Positions 35,794 through 43,235 of a stretch of 64,000 bases of DNA are shown here, one piece after another. The position numbers were made by a program, and so were the translations under genes. Where the stretch lies: NCBI RefSeq assembly GCF_020176955.2, contig NZ_JAIUCZ020000003.1, positions 248,001 through 312,000 on the forward strand. Direction: 5' to 3'. Every line of letters starts with the position of its first letter. Position 1 is the first letter of the stretch. The notes under the pieces are model-generated. The model was not told the DNA's origin, made no database searches, and saw only the letters and a list, made by a program, of their open reading frames with translations. The stretch comes from Nocardia sp. alder85J. GTDB lineage: Bacteria > Actinomycetota > Actinomycetes > Mycobacteriales > Mycobacteriaceae.

Positions 35794-36705
35794 TCACCGG
35801 AATTCGCGTGGCAGGTGGGCTGCGGGATCGCTACTTGCGTGAAAGTCCACCAGATGGACACCGCTGGGCATGAGGACGCGGCCATCGCCGCGTTCATGGG
35901 CTCTGGCGAAGTCGGTGATCTCCATAACGACTTCAGGGTCGTCGACGAGACCAGCGAAGCTGTTGAGATGGCCGATGCGGAACCATTGGAGAGCCGCGTC
36001 GACGTTCAGGGTGACGGCGACGCCGGGGACGCGGCGGGTGGTGAGTTGCCCTCGCCCGGCTGCCTCGGCATCGTGGAGTTCGCGTAAGAGCAGGTTCCAA
36101 GTGAAGTCGCGGCCGGTGCCGGGGAAGGGGTGGACACGCTCCCATAGGCGGGTGACGAGGCGCTGTTCAGGGGTGGCGGCGTCGAAGAACAGCATCACCA
36201 GCCGTCCACCGGGGGCGAGGAGGTCGATGAGGTGAGTTATGAGGGCGTGTGCTCGTGCGGTGCCGGCGTCGAGGTCGCCTGTGACCGTGACGCCGTCGGC
36301 GGTGGTGGTTTCGAAGCATTCGAGCAGCGGGTAGCTCATCGACCAGAACGATCCGACGAGATCGAATCGGCGGTGTTGCTCAGCGAATTGCGCCACGATG
36401 GTCTCGGTATCGACGCAGTGCGCTTCGGCGGCGGGAAACCTGCTGCTGAATCGGGCGATCATGCCGGAACTCTTGTCGGTGCCGGTCAAGGTATCGGCGT
36501 AAGCCGCCAGAGCAGAGGTCACGCGGCCCGGCCCGCATCCGAGATCGAGGGCATGTAAGCCGTTGTGCTGGCGAGGGTTTCCGTAGACATCATGGAGGTG
36601 ATCGCGGACGAGGTCGATGTCTTCGCGGCCGAAGTAGTAGTGCGGCGGCAACATGTCCTCGTAGACCTGGGCGTCGGCATAGCCAATGTTGAACGGCTCG
36701 GTCAC
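35794..36705 (-). CDS. Class I SAM-dependent methyltransferase
   Basis: 303 residues from a GTG at 36705 (AAAGG about 9 nt upstream). A longer frame to 36807 would run into the ArgS-like gene. SAM motif I is LHALDLGCGPGRVTSALA, followed by the acidic TDKS, then FDLVGSFWSMSYPLLE (motif II region) and LLAPGGRLVMLFFD (motif III). The tail VHLVDFHAS is unremarkable. The product is soluble, with no membrane segment. It lies in an operon with two ArgS-family genes, so possible targets are tRNA, an aminoacyl-tRNA product or the final small molecule. The sequence does not decide. Confidence 0.85.
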   Translation of the reverse strand: MTEPFNIGYADAQVYEDMLPPHYYFGREDIDLVRDHLHDVYGNPRQHNGLHALDLGCGPGRVTSALAAYADTLTGTDKSSGMIARFSSRFPAAEAHCVDTETIVAQFAEQHRRFDLVGSFWSMSYPLLECFETTTADGVTVTGDLDAGTARAHALITHLIDLLAPGGRLVMLFFDAATPEQRLVTRLWERVHPFPGTGRDFTWNLLLRELHDAEAAGRGQLTTRRVPGVAVTLNVDAALQWFRIGHLNSFAGLVDDPEVVMEITDFARAHERGDGRVLMPSGVHLVDFHASSDPAAHLPREFR

Positions 36706-36743
36706 GGGCGGGGACCTTTCTGGAGCGCTGGTGGTCTCGCAGA

Positions 36744-38183
36744 TCAGGAGGCATCGAGAGCGATGCCGAGCAGGGCGGCGAGTCGGTTCTGTGTGTGGCG
36801 GAACCACTCGGAGACGGTGTCGGGCACCGAACCAGTGCGGGTGGCCGCGAGGTAGTGCCGGGACAGGAGCAGCAGATGCCGGGCGGTGCCGTGGATTGTT
36901 CGGCGGTAGACGTCGCGGGCCAGCACGGCCGGTGTGCCCAGCAACGCAATCAGCAGGCGTCGCAGCATGTCCCGGTCCGCGTCGCCAACAGCGTGAGGGG
37001 CAGTTTGGGCTGCGGTGATGACAGTGCGTAAGGGTCGGGTGGTGTCCAGATACGCGAGGTCGATGGGCCGGGTGCGGCGGTGCAGGGCCAGAGCGAGAGC
37101 GAGTTCGTGGACTTTCTGCTGCCCGCCTTCTTGGAGAAGGTCGTTAATCGTGGTGAGCCGGTTTTGGCGCGCGGAGAATCGGCGCCCTGCATGGCTGATC
37201 TGCCCGAAGGCGACGTGTTCCAGCGCGGCCTGTGGGACGGCGTGACGGAGGGCGGTCTGGAGGAGGGTCTGGTCCGCACCGATGACGTGGAGCATCGCCG
37301 ACCATGCGGGTGGATTGCGGTGGTGGGTGTTGGCGATGTCGCGGCTGATGTACAGCAGGCTGCCGTCGACGCGCTGGGCGGGCACCAATCCTGCCGGTAG
37401 GCGCAGGCAGGTCGTGCCGTTGATCCGCACCAGGTCGCATCGGCCGGTGAGTGCGGCGATGAGTGTGCCGGGCTGGATGGTGAGGTCCGTTTCGTATTCG
37501 AACACGTCGATCTTTGCACCGATGTGGCCCATGTCGGAGACTGCCGCGGCGAGCATTGTTTCGACCACTTCGGGGGCGGGCTCTGGGGCCGGGAGCGGTG
37601 CGTGCAGGTCGATGACGTCGGCCAGCCATGGGTGTGCGGTGGTAAGCCGGTCGAGGTCGGCGGTGCGGTCGGCGAGGGCCATATTGGCGAATGCGTAGAG
37701 CACGCCGATGATTTCGTCGTATCGGCGGCTGGCCGGGATATCGGTCCAGCGGGCAGCGGCAGTGGCGCGTTGAAGGATGTGCAGCTGCCGGCCGAGATCG
37801 TTGACGAAATAGCGGGTATGCACATCTGCGCCTGCGGAGCGGAACAGCTCGACGAGGGTGGATCCGATCACTGTGCCCCGCATCGAGCCCACATGTAGCG
37901 GGTGCACCGGATTGATACTGGTGTGCTCGATCAGCACTCGCTGGCCGCCGAGATGTGTCCGCCATGGCTCCCACAGCTCGTCCGGGTCACGGCCGTACAT
38001 CCAATTCACGAGTGCCGATGTAGCAACCGGAAGGCGCTGCGCCTCACCAGCTTTGGTGAACTGGACCAGGTGCCTGTCCGGATACCAATACACCGGTGTG
38101 GTCGGCGGAATAGCCAGGTGCCGGAGGTACGGATTGAGGCCAGGATTGTCCCGTATCAGGGTGCGGGCACGCCGGGGACTCAC
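36744..38183 (-). CDS. ArgS paralogue (archaeal-like) with altered HIGH and KMSKS motifs and DALR domain
   Basis: 480 residues. The start is the GTG at 38183, which overlaps the preceding ALDH stop as GTGA, so translation is coupled; the longer frame would overlap the ALDH gene. The catalytic core resembles archaeal-type ArgS (VLIEHTSINPVHPLHVGSMR, then YFVNDLGRQL, where archaeal enzymes read EHTSxNPxxPLHIGHxR and VNDxGRQ). The HIGH motif is HVGS (residues 97-100), its last His replaced by Ser. The second ATP motif reads RRFSARQN instead of KMSxRKG. The last 120 residues are a DALR anticodon-binding domain (RLLIALLGTPAVLAR...). I infer tRNA-Arg binding with weak or no aminoacylation. I recall the automated label NrtL for ArgS-related anticodon-binding proteins but cannot verify that it applies. 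Confidence 0.82.
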   Translation of the reverse strand: MSPRRARTLIRDNPGLNPYLRHLAIPPTTPVYWYPDRHLVQFTKAGEAQRLPVATSALVNWMYGRDPDELWEPWRTHLGGQRVLIEHTSINPVHPLHVGSMRGTVIGSTLVELFRSAGADVHTRYFVNDLGRQLHILQRATAAARWTDIPASRRYDEIIGVLYAFANMALADRTADLDRLTTAHPWLADVIDLHAPLPAPEPAPEVVETMLAAAVSDMGHIGAKIDVFEYETDLTIQPGTLIAALTGRCDLVRINGTTCLRLPAGLVPAQRVDGSLLYISRDIANTHHRNPPAWSAMLHVIGADQTLLQTALRHAVPQAALEHVAFGQISHAGRRFSARQNRLTTINDLLQEGGQQKVHELALALALHRRTRPIDLAYLDTTRPLRTVITAAQTAPHAVGDADRDMLRRLLIALLGTPAVLARDVYRRTIHGTARHLLLLSRHYLAATRTGSVPDTVSEWFRHTQNRLAALLGIALDAS

Positions 38184-39343
38184 AGCGGTTCCGATAGTGC
38201 GTACGGGACCAGGACAGGGCCGGTACGACGAACCCCAGGCCCGCGAACCAAGGTTGTCCGGCGATGTCCCCCGAAAGGCGTCCATGCATCTTCGTGCTCA
38301 TACAATGTGCTATCCACAGCGACATGGCAAAAATCGAGGGTTCCGAATCTCGGCAGCTTCGGCCCGAAAACCGTTAAGCCCAAGGCGTAATCACCGAGAG
38401 TGAGCATCGCGGCAAGGTCGTGGTCATCGCGATATTCGACCACAGGCAAGACGGGACAGTACTTCTCCTCGAGCACAATCGGCGCGTCCGCATCGGCCTC
38501 GAAGATTGCTAATCCGGGCAGAGCACCATCCTGGCCTGGACTGCGTAGGACGGTGCCGTGATCGGTCGGATTCGACAGCCAGCGATTGGCCAGGCCGTCG
38601 ATGAGCAATGGCCCGAGCTGAGTAGTGGGATCGTCGTTGGGACCTGTCTTCACGGTGTCCGCAGCAGTCAAAAGAGCATCGATGAACTCGCCGTAGACGC
38701 TGCGGTGGACGTAGACGCGTTCGGTGGCCATGCAGTCCTGGGAATTGTTGAAGATCCGAGTCGCGATCACCGTGCGCGCGGCGACCGGGATGTCGGCGGC
38801 GTCCGTGACGACTGCCGCGCATACCCCGGGGCCTTGGCAGATCAGCCGAACATGCTCGGGCAGAGCCTCATCCAGCTCAGCCGCATGGCCGACGCTACCG
38901 CAGTACACCACCCCACCCGCATTACCCGCTGCTGTCGCCGAGAACTCGGCCCAAGGCTGTTCGACCAGCTCCACCGGCAACCCCGCCTCGACCGCCAGCG
39001 CGAGCAGCAGGCGCACGCAGTCGCGAGAGGCACTGGCCGCGCGGACCACGACGCGATTCCCGGCCAGCGCGGGAGCGAGTGCGAACAGCAGCATCGAATA
39101 CAGCGGCAGCGTAGCCGGCGTTGCGGTGAACACGGTGCCGATACCGCGCCGCTGCGCCAGCCATGCGTTGTTCACGCCGGGGATCAGCCCTGCCAGCAGC
39201 CAGTCCAGCTCGGTGGCCGCGGTCCGATGAGTTTCGACCTGCACCAGAGCGGACGTGAGCTCGGCGCGGTGAGCTTCGACCGCCTCGGCGAGCCTGACCA
39301 TGGGATCGAACTCCGAGGACGATGACGAGCCCAGGGCATCCAC
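38180..39343 (-). CDS. Aldehyde dehydrogenase-superfamily protein, short, with Cys but no ELGG glutamate
   Basis: 387 residues against 480-500 for normal ALDHs. GTG start at 39343, 54 bp after the ArgS gene. Rossmann-like region near residues 70-180 (TPATLPLYSMLLFALAPALA). The catalytic cysteine is C204 in FNNSQDCMATERV. The conserved ELGG block, whose Glu activates water in oxidative ALDHs, reads ICQGPGVCAAVV here, so the Glu is absent. C-terminal features are normal (ILEEKYCPVLPV-like, GLTVFG). ALDHs without that Glu are typically acylating or reductive (EutE, ProA-like). In an operon with Arg-tRNA synthetases it might reduce or transfer an activated aminoacyl group, which is inference. The stop overlaps the next start by 4 bp. 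Confidence 0.75.
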   Translation of the reverse strand: MDALGSSSSSEFDPMVRLAEAVEAHRAELTSALVQVETHRTAATELDWLLAGLIPGVNNAWLAQRRGIGTVFTATPATLPLYSMLLFALAPALAGNRVVVRAASASRDCVRLLLALAVEAGLPVELVEQPWAEFSATAAGNAGGVVYCGSVGHAAELDEALPEHVRLICQGPGVCAAVVTDAADIPVAARTVIATRIFNNSQDCMATERVYVHRSVYGEFIDALLTAADTVKTGPNDDPTTQLGPLLIDGLANRWLSNPTDHGTVLRSPGQDGALPGLAIFEADADAPIVLEEKYCPVLPVVEYRDDHDLAAMLTLGDYALGLTVFGPKLPRFGTLDFCHVAVDSTLYEHEDAWTPFGGHRRTTLVRGPGVRRTGPVLVPYALSEPL

Positions 39344-39397
39344 AACCGAAAACCGTAGCAGGACAACCGCTATCGGCGCAGCAGAAATATTCGGGTA

Positions 39398-41185
39398 TCA
39401 GATACGCTCTGGCGCAGCAATTCCCAGCAACTCGAGCCCCTTGGCGAGAGTGTCGCCGGTCAGCTCGCACAATGCGATCCGGTTGCCGCGCACGCGAGGA
39501 TCTTCGGCCTTCAGCACGGGGCACGCCTCGTAGAACGTGGTGAAGGTTTGCGCGAGTGCGAACAGGTACCCGGCCATCCGGTGCGGCTCGAGGGAGTCGG
39601 CCACATCGGTGACTGCTTTGCCGAACTCGTCCAGGAGCAGGCCCAGCGCCCGTTCCGCCGGTTCGAGCGTCAGGTCCGTATCGACCACCGGGGCGGTGCC
39701 GGCGGGCGCGACGTTGCGCAGGATGGACCGGATGCGAGCGTGGGCGTATTGCAGGTAGACACCGGTGTTGCCGTTGAAGGCGACCATACGGTCTACGTCG
39801 AACACATAGTCTTTGATCCGCGATCCGGACAAGTCGGCGTATTTCACCGCTCCGATTCCGGCCGCCTCGGCAACCTGCTCGAGGGTCTGCGGGCCCAGAT
39901 CCGGCGCCTTCTCCTTCACGACTTCCCGAGCCCGATCCACCGCAGAGTCGAGAAGTTCGGTCAGTGGGATCGTGGAGCCGGAACGGGTTTTGAACGGGCG
40001 ACCGTCCGCGCCCAGCACGGTGCCGAACGGCACGTGGATCGCCTGCACATCGTCGGTCAGCCAGCCCGCGCGGCGGGCGGTGGCGAACACCATCGCGAAA
40101 TGCTGGGCTTGCCGGGCGTCGACCACGTACAAGAGCCTGGTGGCTTCCAGCTTGCGGATCCGGTAACGGATCGTCGCCAAATCGGTTGCCGCGTACCCGT
40201 ATCCGCCGTCGCTCTTGCGCACGATCAACGGTGCCGGCTTGTCGTCCGGGCCGGTGAACTCATCGAAGAACACGCACAGAGCGCCGTCGCTTTCCACCGC
40301 GATCCCAGCCTGTACCAGCTCCTCGGTCACCTCGTCCAAGTACGCGTTGTACGTGGACTCCCCCGCCGCGTCCTCCGGCGTCAGCAACACTCCCAGCCGG
40401 TCATACAACGCCTGGAACGAGAGCTGGGACTCGGACACCAACTCGGACCACACTCGCAACGTGGCCTCGTCACCGCCTTGCAGCGCCACCACCCGTGCCC
40501 GCGCTCGATCGGCGAAACCAGGATCGGAGTCGAACTTCTGCCGCGCGGCTCGATACAACCGATCCAACGCCTCGATCGGCGCATCCGCATCTCCGGCAAG
40601 ATCGTCGTGATGCCACTTGGCCTCGGGATGCTCGTCGAGGTACTGGATCAGCATCCCGAACTGCGTACCCCAATCCCCGTAATGGATCTGCCGGATCACC
40701 TGCGCACCCAGGAACCCCAGCACCCGGGCGAGGGCATCGCCGATGATCGTGGTCCGCAGATGCCCGACATGCATCTGCTTGGCGATATTCGGCGAGGAAT
40801 AGTCGATCACTACCCGCTCGCCCTTGAGCGGCGTGCCCACACCCAGCCGGTCCGCGTCACGACGTGCGGCCAGCTGCGACCACACCGACGAGCCGGTGAC
40901 CGAGATATTGATGAACCCCGGTCCCGACACCTCGGCGCCCGCGATCACCTCATCGCGCAACTGCTCGCTGATCGAGGCACCGACCTCACGGGGCGCGCGA
41001 CCGATCTTCTTGGCCAACGACAGAGCCACATTGGACTGGAAATCAGTACGATCGGAGCGTCGGACCAGCGGATCGGCTCCTGCTGCCTCGGCCGGCAACG
41101 TAGACGCCATGGCCCGCGATACCGCACCGGCCACCGCGACCGCCAAGGGGCGCACCGATTCCCGCACTCGCCTCATCCTCTCCAT
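39398..41185 (-). CDS. argS: Arginyl-tRNA synthetase, bacterial type
   Basis: It charges tRNA-Arg with arginine. About 595 residues from ATG 41185 (ATG 41176 is as likely; no strong ribosome site for either). N-terminal additional domain with ADPLVRRSDRTDFQSN and VSGPGFINISV; HIGH motif intact in NIAKQMHVGHLRTTIIGDAL; HYGDWGTQFGMLIQYL; second ATP motif GTVLGADGRPFKTRSG as in other bacterial ArgS; DALR domain from YLQYAHARIRSIL to GIAAPERI. Every region needed for activity is present, so I expect an active enzyme. Its position in an operon with a second ArgS relative and no housekeeping neighbours suggests a dedicated duplicate. It is the first gene of the operon and divergent from the TadA-like gene. 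Confidence 0.92.
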   Translation of the reverse strand: MERMRRVRESVRPLAVAVAGAVSRAMASTLPAEAAGADPLVRRSDRTDFQSNVALSLAKKIGRAPREVGASISEQLRDEVIAGAEVSGPGFINISVTGSSVWSQLAARRDADRLGVGTPLKGERVVIDYSSPNIAKQMHVGHLRTTIIGDALARVLGFLGAQVIRQIHYGDWGTQFGMLIQYLDEHPEAKWHHDDLAGDADAPIEALDRLYRAARQKFDSDPGFADRARARVVALQGGDEATLRVWSELVSESQLSFQALYDRLGVLLTPEDAAGESTYNAYLDEVTEELVQAGIAVESDGALCVFFDEFTGPDDKPAPLIVRKSDGGYGYAATDLATIRYRIRKLEATRLLYVVDARQAQHFAMVFATARRAGWLTDDVQAIHVPFGTVLGADGRPFKTRSGSTIPLTELLDSAVDRAREVVKEKAPDLGPQTLEQVAEAAGIGAVKYADLSGSRIKDYVFDVDRMVAFNGNTGVYLQYAHARIRSILRNVAPAGTAPVVDTDLTLEPAERALGLLLDEFGKAVTDVADSLEPHRMAGYLFALAQTFTTFYEACPVLKAEDPRVRGNRIALCELTGDTLAKGLELLGIAAPERI

Positions 41186-41352
41186 CGGACTGTCTGTCGG
41201 ACCTGACACCCAGAACCAGGGCACACGTCTTACGCATATCACGCATGTCACGCAATTTGCCTGTCACCCCACGGCCAGGGCGCACGACTGCCGCAAGCCT
41301 ACGCAATCACCCCGGACCTCAGGTTTGACGGCCCTACCTCGCGGCCCGAACA
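41186..41352. promoter_or_regulatory. Divergent region, argS operon and TadA-like gene
   Basis: 167 bp between the argS start (minus) and the TadA-like start (plus), so promoters for both halves of the cassette should lie here. An AT-richer stretch with repeated CAT/ACG units (ACGCATATCACGCATGTCACG, read in two overlapping parts, near 41231-41252) is visible. No defined operator is recognised. Confidence 0.45.
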
Positions 41353-41877
41353 ATGGCCACCGTGCAGCGACGAGTGCCAACCCATCAGTACGAACCATGG
41401 ATGCGCCGCGCCATCGACCTGGCCCGCACCCACACCCCACCCAGCGACGACCCGCCAGTCGGCGCGGTGGTGTACGACTGCGACGGGAACCTGCTCGGCG
41501 AGGGCTACCACGACCGGCCCGCCAGTGGTGACCCCACCGCGTTCGCCGAACTCATTGCATTGCGAGAAGCGTCTCGGAGTCTCGGCGGGTGGCGGCTGGA
41601 AGGCTGCACCGTGGTCACCACTCTCGAACCCGGTGTCATGGCCGCCGGAGCCCTCGTGCTGGCCCGCGTCCGACGACTTGTCATCGGCTCCTGGGATCCC
41701 TACCACGGTGCCATCTGCTCCCAATGGGACCTCGTGCGCGACCGGCGCCTCAACCACAGAGTCGAAGTCGTCTCCGAAGTGCTCACCACCGAAACCGACC
41801 CCCTCATCGCCGACTACCTGAAGCTCGAGGACTACCTGGCCGCACAACGCCGCATCGACATGAAACTTGGCCTCTGA
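41353..41877 (+). CDS. TadA-type deaminase homologue lacking all zinc ligands
   Basis: 174 residues. The alignment by eye to TadA (tRNA-Arg A34 deaminase) and related nucleoside deaminases is strong: PPVGAVVYDCDGNLLGEGYH, DPTAFAELIALREASRSLGG, WRLEGCTVVTTLEPGVMAAG, ALVLARVRRLVIGSWDP, GAICSQWDLVRDRRLNHRVE. TadA normally has HAE and PCxxC, which bind catalytic zinc. Here the His is Phe64, and the two Cys are Gly94 and Ala97. The proton-shuttle Glu66 remains. Without zinc the fold cannot deaminate, so I infer a tRNA- or nucleotide-binding pseudoenzyme. No ribosome site is evident. Its stop at 41877 lies 13 bp before the hydrolase ATG, and both are on the plus strand. Confidence 0.85.
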   Translation: MATVQRRVPTHQYEPWMRRAIDLARTHTPPSDDPPVGAVVYDCDGNLLGEGYHDRPASGDPTAFAELIALREASRSLGGWRLEGCTVVTTLEPGVMAAGALVLARVRRLVIGSWDPYHGAICSQWDLVRDRRLNHRVEVVSEVLTTETDPLIADYLKLEDYLAAQRRIDMKLGL

Positions 41878-41890
41878 CAAGCTAATACGT

Positions 41891-43000
41891 ATGACGAAGA
41901 CAGGGGGATCGGACGGCGCAGTGAACACGGTCGCCGGACCGCTTGCACCCGATGCGCTCGGCCCGACCACCATGCACGAACACATCCTGACCGTCAGGGG
42001 CGAAATCTGGCGCAACAGGTACCTCCAAAGACTCCCGGACGCACCAGACGACATCTGGGACGAACCGATCACCCTCGCCAATCGAAGCCGGCTACAACAT
42101 AGCTTCACTGCGCAACGCGCCAACCTGGCCCTCGATGACGACCACATCGCCATCGCCGAACTACGGGATTTAGCCCGAGCGGGTGGGCGTTCCCTCGTCG
42201 AAGCCAGCGGCATCGGACTGCGCGGCGATCCGCGCCGGATAGCCGCCGCAGCAGCTACAGCCGGGATCCAGGTGATCATGTCGACCGGGTTCTACTACTC
42301 GGACTTCTGGCCCGACATCTACCACGACGCGACCGTCGACGAACTCACAGCCCTCCTGGTGCGCGAGCTCACCGAAGGCATCGACAACACCGATATCCGG
42401 GCCGGCCACATCAAATGCGGCGTCAAGACATTCGACGACAGAGAGCACCGGATGCTGCTCGCAGCGGCCGAGGCATCACGGCACACGGGCGCACCGGTGA
42501 CAGTGCATCCCGGTGCCGGAGACGGCCGACACATCGCCCGCATACTGCTGAACGCCGGGCTCGATCCCGGACGGATCGTGCTGGCACATGCCGATGCCTA
42601 CATAGTCGAAAGCAACCTGCATCGGCTGGTCACCGACCCCGCTGCGTGGACCATCTCGCTCAACTACCACCACGAACTTCTCGACCTCGGCGTGACACTA
42701 TCCTTCGACTGCTTCGGCCAGAACTGGTCCGAACCAGATCTCGGCCTGGTCATCGAAAACGACTGGCAACGACTCACCGCCGTTACCACCCTCCTACGCG
42801 AAGGCCACGCCTCCCAACTGGTCCTGGGCACCGACGTATTCCTGCCCATGCTGACCCGCCGCGGAGGAGGCCACGGATACCGCCACCTATTCGCTCAAGT
42901 CCTCCCATGGATGCGAACAATTGGCATACCCGAAACCGATATCGAACAAATGACCACAATCAATCCACGACTAATACTGACTATGGTTTCGACCGCGTGA
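41891..43000 (+). CDS. Phosphotriesterase-family metallohydrolase
   Basis: 369 residues from ATG 41891; a TTG at 41867 would overlap the TadA-like gene. A (beta/alpha)8 amidohydrolase with a full binuclear metal site: H29 and H31 (MHEHIL), bridging Lys175 (GHIKCGV), H206 (TVHPGAG), H233 (LAHADA) and D315 (LGTDVF). The family contains phosphotriesterases, lactonases and resiniferatoxin-binding-protein-like hydrolases, which attack phosphoesters, lactones or amides. Unlike its neighbour it shows no sign of inactivation. Linked to a tRNA-Arg cassette it may hydrolyse or close a ring in the product, or release it from a nucleotide carrier; this is inference. Confidence 0.88.
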   Translation: MTKTGGSDGAVNTVAGPLAPDALGPTTMHEHILTVRGEIWRNRYLQRLPDAPDDIWDEPITLANRSRLQHSFTAQRANLALDDDHIAIAELRDLARAGGRSLVEASGIGLRGDPRRIAAAAATAGIQVIMSTGFYYSDFWPDIYHDATVDELTALLVRELTEGIDNTDIRAGHIKCGVKTFDDREHRMLLAAAEASRHTGAPVTVHPGAGDGRHIARILLNAGLDPGRIVLAHADAYIVESNLHRLVTDPAAWTISLNYHHELLDLGVTLSFDCFGQNWSEPDLGLVIENDWQRLTAVTTLLREGHASQLVLGTDVFLPMLTRRGGGHGYRHLFAQVLPWMRTIGIPETDIEQMTTINPRLILTMVSTA

Positions 43001-43225
43001 ATCCCACTCTTCAGGTGCGATACAATAGGTTCAAATTTGCTCTCAATAGAATTGAGCCGTGTTGGACTACAGGTAGTCCATACCTTCACTATTGCATATT
43101 TCCTCAACCAGGATTTTTGTTGGTTGCGAGGCGAATTCTGTCTACGATATCTTGGCGGTGAGGTCCAGCGCTCGCAGCCTGTCGCCAATGTTGATCACCG
43201 CGACCGAAAATTGTTCGACAGCGGT
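43001..43225. other. AT-rich stretch with two hairpins between the hydrolase gene and the IS element
   Basis: It holds two perfect hairpins: CTCAAT-AGA-ATTGAG (43042-43056) and TGGACTA-CAGG-TAGTCCA (43063-43080). Either could terminate transcription of the hydrolase gene. The base composition is clearly lower in GC than the surroundings. I see no gene here. Confidence 0.5.
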
Positions 43226-43235
43226 GGGCTAGCCT
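43226..43235 (+). repeat. Target-site duplication, left copy, of the IS4-type element
   Basis: GGGCTAGCCT occurs directly before the left inverted repeat and again directly after the right one (44765-44774). The 10-bp length fits IS4-family targets. Confidence 0.8.
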
